From Tolypothrix bouteillei VB521301 (lineage in GTDB: Bacteria > Cyanobacteriota > Cyanobacteriia > Cyanobacteriales > Nostocaceae), in contig NZ_JHEG04000001.1 of assembly GCF_000760695.4 (NCBI RefSeq), forward strand, positions 7,402,478 through 7,466,477: a stretch of DNA of 64,000 nucleotides. Direction: 5' to 3'. Positions 1-8,310 of the stretch are shown here, one piece after another. Positions within the stretch are counted from its first letter, which is position 1, and each line of letters starts with the position of its first letter. The notes under the pieces are model-generated. The model saw only the letters and a list, made by a program, of their open reading frames with translations, did no database searches and had not been told where the DNA came from. The translations under genes were made by a program, and so were the position numbers.

Positions 1-1037
1 AATCCCCATGCAAAAATCCAAAGGTATTCCCAAACCTCTGACCATGTATGGAGGTGCGGTCTGTGTTTGAGAACTGCGTTAATAATTTGACTGGTGGCGT
101 GCGCTAAATACTCAACTCCATAAATCAACTGGTACTGCTTTGAGTTTCCTATTGCATCCGTCAGCAAGGTACTTTTGGTTGCTGAGGTCATAAATGTATC
201 ATTGACACTGTTAGAAGCAGTCATTCCAACAATGACAATGCGATCGCGAATTAACTCCGGCTTGACTTTTCCTGTAAAAACATCTGTCAGAGAAACGATT
301 GAAAAAGGATGTGGATGGCTGTAAAAATTCAGCAAGATTTGGTTACCTCCAGCGTTTGCTCCTACATAGCTACCAGTGTTTGTTTCAAAGCGGGGTAATT
401 GAGTATCACCAAATTGAATGGGATTGTCAGCACGAGTCCCATGTTTAATTGCGATTCCTTGCGATCGCAAATACATCTGTGCAAGAAGTAAAGGAAGAGA
501 GTATTTGATTCTACCGTCGTCAACTCTACTAGAGAGCAACCCTCGTCGTAATTTACCATCATCATCGAGAATAATATCAGCAAGGGCAACCCGATGAGAA
601 GGTAACTCTGGGGGTGGTTTCACTCTGAGATCCGATTGAGAAGCTAAAGCAGCTTCAATACCAATTATGTTGGAATTACTTCTTAAAAGTGTGCCTAATT
701 TAACTCGGTCTGGAGCGCTGTTCAAGTCGCGAAAAAGATCCAACCCAATTGCTCTAGGTCTATGACTTTGGATAATTTGTAATAATTTAGCGAGATCGCG
801 ATCTGGAATGGGATATTTTCCAACAGCTTTAATATCCGTTTCATTTATACCAACAATGGTAATTAGCCCATCTGGTGCTTCTACCGGACGCAGTTGCAGA
901 AATTTATCAAACGCTATCCACTCCAGAATTTGGAGAGAACCAGTTAGCCGAGCAATAGCAATACAGCCCACCACAACCAATCCTGGTAAAGCTGCGGTTC
1001 GCCAAATCTTCGCTTGTTGCTCGATCTTGTTCCACAT
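1..1037 (-). CDS. CHASE2-domain membrane sensor protein (3' part beyond window edge)
   Basis: The minus strand is open from an ATG at 1037 to the window edge, about 345 codons. The N-terminus has one hydrophobic segment (about residues 18-35), followed by an extracytoplasmic CHASE2 domain with family phrases such as IVGINETDIKAVG, AIGLDLFRD, RDRIVIVGMTAS and YGVEYLAHATSQIINAVL. The reading stops just as the following membrane segments (EYLWIFAWG) begin, so the output module (histidine kinase, cyclase or other) is not visible. It is clearly paralogous to the complete CHASE2 kinase at 50459, whose N-terminus aligns from the same methionine; this supports the start chosen. Upstream codons remain open, and only a weak TAGGA sequence precedes the ATG. 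The CHASE2 assignment is firm; the effector is unknown. Confidence 0.88.
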   Translation of the reverse strand, partial: MWNKIEQQAKIWRTAALPGLVVVGCIAIARLTGSLQILEWIAFDKFLQLRPVEAPDGLITIVGINETDIKAVGKYPIPDRDLAKLLQIIQSHRPRAIGLDLFRDLNSAPDRVKLGTLLRSNSNIIGIEAALASQSDLRVKPPPELPSHRVALADIILDDDGKLRRGLLSSRVDDGRIKYSLPLLLAQMYLRSQGIAIKHGTRADNPIQFGDTQLPRFETNTGSYVGANAGGNQILLNFYSHPHPFSIVSLTDVFTGKVKPELIRDRIVIVGMTASNSVNDTFMTSATKSTLLTDAIGNSKQYQLIYGVEYLAHATSQIINAVLKHRPHLHTWSEVWEYLWIFAWG

Positions 1038-1252
1038 TCCTAACTGATTAATCCTAACTTTCTTGCTGCAATTTCAATTTAAATGCGTAGTTCCTTATTT
1101 TTTACCTAATTTCTAGTTTATACCAGGCAAGATAAAGCTTTTTAGCATTAATTTAGAAATCAGTGACCAGCGATCGGTAACGAGTAAATAAGGAACGCTA
1201 CAACGATGCAGCAGTCAAGATGGGAACGACGGTGGCGACGAATGCATTATGA

Positions 1253-1399
1253 GAGCGTAAAGGCGATCGCATTACCGGAGCCGCCTTAATTATTGAACCT
1301 ACGGGAACAAATGTAATCGAGCCTAGATGGTATGCACAACTCACTCAACAAAATCACCTGATTTTGAGAAAGGATGACAGTTCGTTCCTTGTTAGCTGA
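1253..1399 (+). pseudogene. Remnant of hydantoinase/5-oxoprolinase C-terminal end
   Basis: About 48 codons read ERKGDRITGAALIIEP followed by TGTNVIEPRWYAQLTQQN and a TGA at 1397-1399. The pattern GDRITGPA-(L/I)-IIEPTGT-VEPGW is typical of the C-terminus of HyuA-type hydantoinase/oxoprolinase subunits. A stop codon directly precedes the conserved part and no upstream gene body exists, so this is a decayed tail. It lies between the CHASE2 gene and the beta-lactamase-like gene. The rest of 1038-1482 shows no other gene that I can support. Confidence 0.6.
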
Positions 1400-1482
1400 A
1401 ACGATCGATTTCTCAGAAGAATTCCGAAATTGAGCGCTCGGCGAGTGTAGCTCTAGCGGTTCGCGATTCTAATTCAAGAGAT

Positions 1483-2454
1483 ATGTTTCAAGTGGTTAAA
1501 AAAGCTTGGCTTTACACCTTTTGCTTGTTTCTACTGAGTGTTGGTTGCACAGAGATTAATTCCAGCAACAGCAAAGATACCTCAAACAGTCAAACAAGTA
1601 CGCCGAGCGAAGTCACAACCGCCAACACCCCTCGCAGCAACAAATTGCGCGATCTCATTGAACAAATCTCCCATGCGGCTCAAGGGCGGGTGGGGATGAC
1701 AGCCACAGTGGTCGAAACTGGAGAGTCAGTATCTCTGAATGGAGATCGGCGATTTCCGATGCAAAGCGTTTATAAGTTTCCAATTGCGATGGCGGTTTTG
1801 GCTCAAGTAGACCAAGGAAACCTAAAGTTAGACCAGAAGATTCGGGTTGCGGCTAGCGATATTGTTCGGGACAGTCGGATTCTAGAGAAGAATTCGCAAG
1901 GGAAGGAATTCCGTCTGGCTGAACTCTTAAAGTACATGGTTTCTGAAAGTGATAGTACGGCTTGTGATGTGCTGTTACGACTCATCGGTAAACCACAGCG
2001 TGTCACGGAGTATTTACGCAATCTTGACGTCAATGACATTGTTGTCGCAAACACAGAGAACGAGATCCAGTTCGGGAAAGATCGAGCATTGCAGTATCGT
2101 AATTATGCAACGCCGGATGCAGCCGTTAATTTATTACGTGCTTTCCACAAAGGGCGAGGGCTTTCAAAATCCACTCAAGCCTTACTGCGGCAATGGATGA
2201 TAGAGACTTCGACAGGTCCAAACCGTATTAAAGGACTGTTACCTAAGGGAACAGTTGTAGCGCACAAAACGGGGACTTCAGCTACCGTCAATGGCGTGAC
2301 GGCTGCAACCAATGATGTGGGAATCGTGACACTGCCGAACGGACAACATCTGGCGATCGCAGTTTTTGTTTCTGATTCTCAGGCAACCAATGCAATCCGC
2401 GAAGAAGTCATCGCAAAATTGGCGAAAGCCGCCTGGGACGAATGGAGCAAATGA
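1483..2454 (+). CDS. Class A beta-lactamase-like serine hydrolase, predicted lipoprotein
   Basis: A 323-residue protein. The N-terminus has a hydrophobic stretch (about 8-20) ending in SVGC with Cys22, a plausible though weak lipobox, then a Ser/Thr-rich linker to about residue 50. The catalytic domain carries the nucleophile motif SVYK (Ser95, Lys98), SDS in place of the usual SDN (156-158), a candidate omega-loop glutamate in NTENE (192-194) and HKTGTS (261-266). The phrase SDSTACDVLLR resembles the PER/CfxA-like branch of class A enzymes, whose fold hydrolyses beta-lactam rings. Here it could be a true beta-lactamase or a penicillin-binding relative acting in the periplasm. No partner gene is adjacent. 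Substrate range cannot be read from the sequence. Confidence 0.85.
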   Translation: MFQVVKKAWLYTFCLFLLSVGCTEINSSNSKDTSNSQTSTPSEVTTANTPRSNKLRDLIEQISHAAQGRVGMTATVVETGESVSLNGDRRFPMQSVYKFPIAMAVLAQVDQGNLKLDQKIRVAASDIVRDSRILEKNSQGKEFRLAELLKYMVSESDSTACDVLLRLIGKPQRVTEYLRNLDVNDIVVANTENEIQFGKDRALQYRNYATPDAAVNLLRAFHKGRGLSKSTQALLRQWMIETSTGPNRIKGLLPKGTVVAHKTGTSATVNGVTAATNDVGIVTLPNGQHLAIAVFVSDSQATNAIREEVIAKLAKAAWDEWSK

Positions 2455-2478
2455 ATGTAAAATGACACTTCAAACACA

Positions 2479-2778
2479 CTATTGGAAAGACTTTCTAATA
2501 TTTTCTAATACCATTATCTCAATCTCAGGTAGTATTTCTTGAAGATAGTCATGCTTTGTACCTGCATATTGCATTAATTTGAAATCGGCTTTAATTTTGT
2601 GTAGAAAATCTGTAACTTTTTCAGGCTGTATGGCATCTATAACATACCAATATATACTTTTTAGTAATTGATATAGCTCGGCTCGGTGTTGAAATTGATA
2701 AAGCGACAGATTATGGAAAGATTTTTCCGATGTGTTTACAAAAATACACGCTGTGACTCTGCTGAAAACAGTTTTCAC
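2479..2778 (-). CDS. Hypothetical protein, 99 residues
   Basis: An AT-rich minus-strand frame of 99 codons with a helical-looking, lysine-rich composition and no motif I recognise. It lies directly downstream, on the same strand, of another decayed frame (2808-3053). Both may be pieces of one broken gene, separated by a stop at 2808-2810 and a 29-base gap. No convincing ribosome binding site precedes the ATG at 2778. It may be real, or the tail of a pseudogene. Confidence 0.35.
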   Translation of the reverse strand: MKTVFSRVTACIFVNTSEKSFHNLSLYQFQHRAELYQLLKSIYWYVIDAIQPEKVTDFLHKIKADFKLMQYAGTKHDYLQEILPEIEIMVLENIRKSFQ

Positions 2779-2807
2779 ATTGATATTACAGTAATGAGAT
2801 TGGTCAT

Positions 2808-3053
2808 TTAATAAAATTTTGAAGTGAAACTTATTATTTTTCTATCAAAAAATATAGAGGTATTTTCTAAGAAAGATAAATTAAAATCTGAAAATAAACT
2901 TTCTGCAAATTCGTAATGAGAAAATCCAGCCATATATGTAATGAAATTACTCTCAGCTTCAGAAAATTCTTGTCTACACAAAAGTGCCGTTCTAAGTAGC
3001 TAAATGGTGGGTTTTCTACATAGATTTATTAGTTCCTCAAGTTTTTTATGCAC
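2808..3053 (-). pseudogene. Degenerate hypothetical gene with internal stop
   Basis: Read on the minus strand from a GTG at 3053, the frame gives VHKKLEELINLCRKPTI, hits TAG at 3000-3002, then continues as LLRTALLCRQEFSEAE and about 40 further protein-like residues to TAA at 2808-2810. The composition after the stop is coherent (FSHYEFAESLFSDFNL), which suggests one gene with a nonsense mutation. Family not recognised. The stretch 3054-3278 beyond it contains a HIP1 site and no gene I can support. Confidence 0.35.
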
Positions 3054-3277
3054 AGTTACATACCTTAAAGTTAATTATGAAAGTATTCGCTAACGCTGCT
3101 ATGATAGCGCTAGAGGTTGGGCGAAATCGATCCGTTTGTCATAAAGCGATCGCCAGGCGCAAGCTGTACCGAGCGTATCGCCCCCTCAAAACTCCGGCAG
3201 AGAACTCCACGCCAATCACCACGTTCTAGATATTTGCTCGGTGCCATAGCTCAAGGTATTCGACGAGTACGGAGTGT

Positions 3278-3297
3278 TCTATTTAGAGTCATAAAGT
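3278..3297. repeat. 20-bp direct repeat, copy 1 (3' end of the DUF4351 gene)
   Basis: TCTATTTAGAGTCATAAAGT occurs here and again at 4600-4619. Here it encodes, on the minus strand, the last codons KLYDSK-stop of the Rpn/DUF4351 gene. The flanks also share a GACGAG...GGAG block just to the left. Confidence 0.85.
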
Positions 3298-4196
3298 TTA
3301 CGAACCCCTGTCAGCCAAGTTTCAATGTCAGCAAGACTTGTAAAATCAAGTAGTGCTTCCCCCAACGCTTCTAGTTCCTGTACGGATAAATTTTCAACTT
3401 GCTGTGTGATTGTTTCTGGCAGTTGTCCTACTCGCCGATTAAGTAATTTAAGGACAAGAGATTGTGTTGCCTGTAATGTTGCTCGTCTTTCCCAACTAGT
3501 AACAATTTCCATAATTCCCTCTTTGTCTTGTTCTTTCAGTTTACCAATTTCTTCCTGAAACCTTTGCTCCTCTTGAGTATTCAGTTCCAAATATGTATCG
3601 ACAAATCCAGAAATTAATCGTGTTCTTGCTGGATCTAATCGCAATGTCGCTAGTAGCCGCAAACATTCAGCTTTCACTCTTGGTCGCTCTTCTGGTTGAA
3701 TTTGCATTTTCGCCATTAAGGCTGCTGCTACAGGGTTAGGCTGTCGCACAAAGTCTCGCCAATTTAAGCGATTTAGTTGAATTGAAGCAAAGTTAAACTC
3801 TAACACCTTCAAATCAGTAAACTCTACCGTATGTTGATGCACTTCTTCACGACGAGGTTCATTAAAGGAAAACACGACGATAGGATATACACGTTGTAGA
3901 TACTTTTGATACAATCGCGAAAAGTAAAAAAACATACGACGAGCAAACTCTGTTTCCGTATACGATTGAGCCTCGACATGAAGTAAAAAACCTACATCTT
4001 CACCTGCTTGCTTGACTTCTACTAACAAATCAATGATTTTATCTTCACCTGATGTCAAATCTGCAAAATACTCCTGGGGAAGAAAATGAATCGATTCCCG
4101 GTCAATTGTACTGGCAATCTGGGGAAAAAATAATTCGATAAATTCAATAAAAAATGTTGAAAGAAGTTCTTTAAATAATCTGTCGTGGTCTATCAT
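3279..4196 (-). CDS. Rpn-family PD-(D/E)XK nuclease-like protein with DUF4351
   Basis: A 305-residue protein of the Rpn / putative-transposase YhgA-like group. The N-terminal MIDHDRLFKELLSTFF is the usual start of this family. The nuclease-fold core shows DKIIDLLVEVK and LLHVEAQ (about 50-75), equivalent to the PD-(D/E)XK acidic and EVQ motifs. The C-terminal about 60 residues (LVLKLLNRRVGQLP, LEALGEALLDF, WL) form DUF4351. Such proteins are abundant in cyanobacteria; Rpn nucleases of enterobacteria promote recombination, and the cyanobacterial versions are uncharacterised. The gene stands alone. Its 3' end is duplicated 1.3 kb away (see the repeats). Length is normal for the family. Confidence 0.9.
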   Translation of the reverse strand: MIDHDRLFKELLSTFFIEFIELFFPQIASTIDRESIHFLPQEYFADLTSGEDKIIDLLVEVKQAGEDVGFLLHVEAQSYTETEFARRMFFYFSRLYQKYLQRVYPIVVFSFNEPRREEVHQHTVEFTDLKVLEFNFASIQLNRLNWRDFVRQPNPVAAALMAKMQIQPEERPRVKAECLRLLATLRLDPARTRLISGFVDTYLELNTQEEQRFQEEIGKLKEQDKEGIMEIVTSWERRATLQATQSLVLKLLNRRVGQLPETITQQVENLSVQELEALGEALLDFTSLADIETWLTGVRKLYDSK

Positions 4197-4431
4197 TTAA
4201 CAAACTATGAGAAGTTGTGTAGCTTCTTGAAGAAGAAAAGTACCTCAAATAATAGCATTTAAATCCAAGAATTTTCGCTGAAAAATTTTTATAAACCTTT
4301 TTGTCGAACTTAGACCACTTGTTAAAATCTTTAAATGCACTTGGTTCAAATATATCTCTGTGACAGTGAAACCTCAGCTTTAAAACAGCAAAACCACACG
4401 TGTGAAGCTTGTGGGTTGAAATTCCTAACAA

Positions 4432-4608
4432 ATGAAAAACTTTATTGGCTATGCGGTTACTCTTCGGGATACTGAAGTTCGTGTTTTTTGGGCTTGTGGG
4501 GTTACGACTCAAACTGCAATTCTTCAAGCAAAGCCTGAATTCGCTATTAGCTATGCACCAGGACATATGTTTGTCAGCGATTTAAAGGACGAGGAGCTTT
4601 CTATTTAG
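4432..4608 (+). CDS. Possible small protein, 58 residues
   Basis: An uninterrupted frame from ATG 4432 to TAG 4608: MKNFIGYAVTLRDTEVRVFW, then ACGVTTQTAILQAKPEF and a C-terminus DLKDEELSI. The composition is protein-like, but I recognise no family and see no ribosome binding site; a stop lies two codons upstream of the ATG. Its last codons run into the second copy of the 20-bp repeat. A longer minus-strand frame over the same bases has a less plausible composition. Real small gene or remnant, uncertain. Confidence 0.3.
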   Translation: MKNFIGYAVTLRDTEVRVFWACGVTTQTAILQAKPEFAISYAPGHMFVSDLKDEELSI

Positions 4609-4619
4609 AGTCATAAAGT
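4600..4619. repeat. 20-bp direct repeat, copy 2 (orphan DUF4351 tail)
   Basis: Identical to 3278-3297. On the minus strand it again reads LYDSK-stop, but only about ten codons are open upstream, so it is an orphan gene tail. Confidence 0.85.
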
Positions 4620-4842
4620 CCGCGATCGCTCAGAAATGTTCAAGAAATCATTATCCATCTTGTGGGATGGGCGTCCTCGCCTGTCCAAGATAATTGGCGG
4701 GCTGTGAGCACCGCATCACAAGAGATTTGGAACATTTTTTATTTGACAGCCCCCCATCAAAATTCACCTAATGAAAGATTAGACAATATTTTGGGAACAA
4801 TACACCTGATGTTTGCAGCCATTTTCTGGCTCGGTCAACAGC
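4620..4842. other. Intergenic stretch with dispersed repeat
   Basis: No gene is supported here. CTTGTGGGATGGGCGTCCTC at 4659-4678 is identical to 23124-23143, one of the short GC-rich dispersed repeats of this genome. It precedes the M23 peptidase gene. Confidence 0.5.
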
Positions 4843-6105
4843 ATGAGAGTGCCATTACCCAAAAAACACCTGACATATCCTTGCTCTCCCCTTCTACTTT
4901 CTAAGGGGTGTGGGGAGGAGCGTATCTGTCAATTTATATTTATTCTTGCCGTTTTCTGCATTTTATGCATTAGCTTGATATTTATTCCAGTACAAAGTGA
5001 TGCAGCCACTACAGAAGCAACTTATACAATTAACACGCTGCGCCAGCAGCAACAAATGGTTGACCAACAGCGTCAAAGCGTCACCCAAGAACGCCAGCGC
5101 TTGAATAATTTACAAGAAGCCGCACAAAACCGCCTCAACGGTTTGGAACAAAACCTGCAAACAACTGATGTTCAAATTCAAGATAGTGAATTTCGATTGC
5201 AAAGAGCGATTCAAAGACTACAGCAATTACAAGCGGATCTAGCGACTGCTGAGGTTTCCTATCAACAACGTCAGGAAGCAACTATTGCTCGTTTGCGCTT
5301 TCTCCAACGGAATCGTTTGAGCCAAGGATGGGGCGTTTTGCTGCAAAGCCAAGACCTGAATGATTTTTTAGATCGTCGCCGTCAGTTGAAGTTAGTTTAT
5401 AAAGCCGACCAACAAGTTCTGGCAAAACTGACGAAACAAGCCAATCGGCTGAACGCTCAAAAAATACAGGTAGAAGAGCAAAGAAATGAAATAGGCTTAA
5501 TTCGCCAACAACTCTATGCCCAAAAAGCTGATTATCAAACACAAGCACAGTTACAGGAGGAATTAATACAACGTCTGAGTAGCGATCGCTTAGCTCTAGC
5601 CGCCGCCGAAAGTCAGCTTGAGAGAGATTCTCAGGCATTGAAATCCTTAATTCAGCAAAAGGTTGCAGAGGAAGAAGAGAGACTGAAAACAAACAGCCGT
5701 AACAGCGTGATTATTCGGGGAACAGGTATTTTTGCTTATCCCAGTTCTGCTCCGACAAGCAGTCCTTTTGGATGGCGGATGCATCCGGTGCTTGGTTATC
5801 GTCGCTTTCACGCTGGGTTAGATTTTGCTGCTAGCTATGGCAGTACAATTCGTGCTGCTGATTCGGGAACGGTGATTTTTGCTGGATGGTATGGTGGTTA
5901 CGGTCGGGCTGTGATTATTAACCACGGCAATGGGATTACAACTCTTTACGGTCATACCAGCGAATTGTTTGTTTCCGAAGGACAAACAGTAGAGCGAGGA
6001 CAGGCGATCGCGGCTGTTGGTTCTACGGGATTATCCACCGGTCCGCACCTCCACTTTGAAGTGAGAAAAAATGGTACGCCAGTTAACCCCATGAATTTCC
6101 TTTAA
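4843..6105 (+). CDS. EnvC-like murein hydrolase activator / M23 metallopeptidase
   Basis: About 420 residues from the ATG at 4843. An in-frame ATG at 4813 is possible too, but both lack a clear ribosome binding site. A hydrophobic export segment (about 28-50) is followed by a long Gln/Arg-rich coiled coil (about 60-290) and a C-terminal LytM/M23 domain. The zinc ligands are visible: HAGLD (His323, Asp327) and HLHF (His402, His404), with the family phrase GWRMHPV before them. This is the architecture of EnvC/NlpD-like factors that act in the periplasm on septal peptidoglycan, as enzymes or as amidase activators; the complete metal site suggests an active endopeptidase. It stands alone, ahead of tRNA-Arg. 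Confidence 0.88.
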   Translation: MRVPLPKKHLTYPCSPLLLSKGCGEERICQFIFILAVFCILCISLIFIPVQSDAATTEATYTINTLRQQQQMVDQQRQSVTQERQRLNNLQEAAQNRLNGLEQNLQTTDVQIQDSEFRLQRAIQRLQQLQADLATAEVSYQQRQEATIARLRFLQRNRLSQGWGVLLQSQDLNDFLDRRRQLKLVYKADQQVLAKLTKQANRLNAQKIQVEEQRNEIGLIRQQLYAQKADYQTQAQLQEELIQRLSSDRLALAAAESQLERDSQALKSLIQQKVAEEEERLKTNSRNSVIIRGTGIFAYPSSAPTSSPFGWRMHPVLGYRRFHAGLDFAASYGSTIRAADSGTVIFAGWYGGYGRAVIINHGNGITTLYGHTSELFVSEGQTVERGQAIAAVGSTGLSTGPHLHFEVRKNGTPVNPMNFL

Positions 6106-6109
6106 CCTA

Positions 6110-6153
6110 GGTTCGTAGTTGCGCCGTATGCGAAGACAGCGCAACTACAAACC
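6110..6153. repeat. Dispersed palindromic repeat, copy 1
   Basis: Outer arms GGTTCGTAGTTGCGC and GCGCAACTACAAACC enclose a variable centre. The same unit occurs in opposite orientation at 23013-23055. It lies directly after the M23 peptidase stop codon and could form a hairpin in the transcript end. Confidence 0.8.
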
Positions 6154-6214
6154 TTTTAACAATCTTAAATTACATACACAGTTAACAGAAAAATGCTATA
6201 TTAAAAAAAATTGT

Positions 6215-6287
6215 GGGCGTGTAGCTCAGTGGATAGAGCAACAGATTCCGGTTCTGTTGGTCGGGGGTTCAAATCCCTCCACGCTCG
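6215..6287 (+). tRNA. tRNA-Arg (anticodon CCG)
   Basis: A full cloverleaf can be drawn. The acceptor stem GGGCGTG pairs with CACGCTC (one G-T), the D arm is GCTC/GAGC, the anticodon stem is ACAGA/TCTGT with loop TTCCGGT (anticodon CCG at 6248-6250, reading CGG), and the T arm is GGGGG/CCCTC with loop TTCAAAT. The discriminator is G and no CCA is encoded. Confidence 0.95.
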
Positions 6288-6417
6288 TTCTGACGACGAT
6301 CGATCGTCTTTTGCCACATTATTTGTCCGCATTGACAGATTACTATCTGTATAAACAAATTAAGTTTTGGTGCGATCGAGGAAGATGTTTTAGCACCGAT
6401 TAGTTGATGCGCTAATT

Positions 6418-7071
6418 TTATTGCTGTAACATTTCACTATCAGGAAAATAGCTTTGCAGGTAGTTAAACACTAACCGTTTAGTTTCTCCTAGAAGACGCT
6501 GGCGGAATAGCTGTTCTTGGCTCAGAGATAACCATAACAGTGTACCGATCGCTTTCACGAGCACAAATGCAATTGTCTCACAATCGGCACGGTCTAAATT
6601 TGAATCTCGCCCAGATAAGGAAGTTGCTAAATCTTGAATGAGTTTGGTATCGGCGGCGTTCTCAATCTCCTCTAGTTCTGGTATGATTCCTTGCACCTGC
6701 ATATAGATCGCATGATAGCCAGGATAATCGGTAAAAAATCGATCCACTGCATCAATCATCCGGTCAACATAGGTTGATAAAGGCAGATTTGCCATTTCAG
6801 AACTATCTAGCGCTACTAAGTATTGGTGCAGTTTTTCGGTGTAGCGCGTTGCTAAGGCTCGCAAAATTGCTGCTTTGTCAGGAAAAAACTGGTAAAGCGA
6901 ACCGATCGCCACTTTAGCACGAGCGGCGATCGCGTTTGTTGTGGTGGCATTATATCCTTCTGCAATAAACATCTGTTCAGCCACATCTAAAATCTGGTTG
7001 ACCCGTTCTTGGCTGCGAGCTTGTCTTGGTTGTCGTCGCATTCCAGACGGTTTGGGTAAGTTCGCGGTCAT
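6418..7071 (-). CDS. TetR/AcrR-family transcriptional repressor
   Basis: A 217-residue protein. The N-terminal helix-turn-helix (about 18-65) shows the TetR signature: RVNQILDVAEQMF, TTTNAIAARAKVAIGSLYQ and FPDKAAILRAL. The C-terminal helical domain is the ligand-binding and dimerisation part. It is transcribed away from a cytochrome P450 gene (now broken) across a 117-bp gap that holds two copies of a symmetric box, ATGAG-N5-CTCAT and ACGAG-N5-CTCAT. That arrangement is typical of a local repressor controlling itself and the divergent gene. The ligand is unknown. With the P450 deleted, the regulator may be an orphan. Confidence 0.9.
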   Translation of the reverse strand: MTANLPKPSGMRRQPRQARSQERVNQILDVAEQMFIAEGYNATTTNAIAARAKVAIGSLYQFFPDKAAILRALATRYTEKLHQYLVALDSSEMANLPLSTYVDRMIDAVDRFFTDYPGYHAIYMQVQGIIPELEEIENAADTKLIQDLATSLSGRDSNLDRADCETIAFVLVKAIGTLLWLSLSQEQLFRQRLLGETKRLVFNYLQSYFPDSEMLQQ

Positions 7072-7085
7072 TTATGTATTCTTCC

Positions 7086-7136
7086 TTGACAAAACATGAG
7101 TAATCCTCATATTATAAAAACACGAGCGATACTCAT
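7086..7136 (+). promoter_or_regulatory. Predicted P450 promoter with two TetR operator boxes
   Basis: TTGACA (7086-7091) and TATTAT (7110-7115), 18 bases apart, form a good sigma-70-type promoter toward the P450. Box 1, ATGAG-N5-CTCAT (7096-7110), fills the spacer; box 2, ACGAG-N5-CTCAT (7122-7136), lies just downstream. The boxes are 26 bp apart centre to centre. Binding by the adjacent TetR protein is inferred. Confidence 0.6.
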
Positions 7137-7188
7137 ATTTTAAGCAAATCAATGTCGCTTGAAAAACTTTTTTAAGGAGAAAATTGCA

Positions 7189-7757
7189 ATGAGTCAGGAT
7201 CTGCCCACACTATCTGGTGCTGAAGAAAACCGAGTGCTTGCAGAATACAGTCAAGACCCGTTGGGGTTTATAACTCGATGCGCCCGTCAATTCGGAGAGA
7301 TTGTTTCATTTCGCATTGAAGATCGGCTCATTTGTTTGCTCAAATGATTATCAAAGAGGCAATGCGGCTTTACCCACCAGTTACAGATGTGAGTCGGGAA
7401 GCAACTAGAGATTGTGAAATTGGTGGATACTCGATCCCGAAAGGTTGCACCCTGATTGCAAGTCAATGGGTTATGCATCGAGATCCGCGCTATTTTAGCA
7501 ATCCAGAAGTATTTAACCCAGAGCGATGGGAGGACGATCTCGAGAAGCGATTGCCACGCGGTGTTTATTTTCCTTTTGGTGATGGTCCGCGCATCTGTAT
7601 CGGTAAAAGTTTTGCCCTGATGGAAGCAGTTTTAATTCTGACAACAATCGCTCAAGCATTTCAATTAGAGCTTGTGTCAGAGCGAGAGATTGAACTTCAA
7701 CCCTCAATTACCCTGCGTCCCAAACATGGCGTTCAAGTCTTACTGAAAAAAGCCTAG
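7189..7757 (+). pseudogene. Cytochrome P450 gene with large internal deletion
   Basis: The 5' end is intact: AAGGAG at 7174-7179, ATG at 7189, and about 45 codons that match the start of a CYP110-like P450 (DPLGFITRCARQFGEIV). At about 7325-7340 the frame jumps to the C-terminal third: MIIKEAMRLYPP (ExxR helix), FNPERW, and the haem loop FPFGDGPRICIGKSFA with the Cys ligand. The oxygen-binding helix and roughly 250 residues are missing, and the two parts are in different frames (the first runs into TGA at 7345-7347). A functional haem enzyme is therefore excluded. The divergent TetR gene is probably its former regulator. The deletion looks clean, with no insertion sequence at the join. Confidence 0.88.
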
Positions 7758-8310
7758 ATCGTTCAAATTCATCAACGTTCGATGATTATACTTTTTTTAT
7801 ATCGAGCGTTTGAAATCCAATTATTTAAGCTTGCATCTTTATGGAACCAATTACAATTTGCCCAAATTTTCTTAAGTGCTGCTACACCGGATTTCGCGTC
7901 CTGCACTACAAGTTTCATCCCTGGATTGTAGTGCTCCTCGCACCGATCAAAGTGCTTGCTTCCTCAGGTGTTAACCGCACATACGAAAAAATTCGCTGCA
8001 TAAGCGCGATGAGCAAAATTGACTTTGCTAGTTTTTACGGTTTAATCAACGATTTGTTGTGGTAAGAGCGATCGTGCTGTGTTTTATACTGCAACTGCTG
8101 AATTTTTTAGCAGGTTTGAATTGGTATGTGGCAGTTCCAAACCGTAACAAATTTTAAGTACTGGTTGGGCAGTGACTGCCCACCATACTTCATCTTCAAT
8201 AAATTCATTTCCCTTGCAACAAATAGCTTGGATTGCTTCTTCAGTATAAATACTGTTACGAGCCTTTTTATTAATGGTTATTATTTATACGAAATTAAAT
8301 ATATTGAAAA
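7758..8310. other. Intergenic region, no supported gene
   Basis: Frames here are short and composition is not protein-like. A small palindrome TGGTTGGGCAGTGACTGCCC..CCA at 8162-8185 forms a tight hairpin of a type dispersed in cyanobacterial intergenic DNA. Otherwise I see nothing. Confidence 0.45.

Noticed and set aside
4171..4566. 131-codon minus-strand frame
   Set aside because: Odd composition, overlaps the start of the DUF4351 gene, no motif; the small plus-strand frame at 4432 is more plausible.
6119..6403. 94-codon plus-strand frame
   Set aside because: It runs through the tRNA-Arg gene and a dispersed repeat and has no protein-like features.
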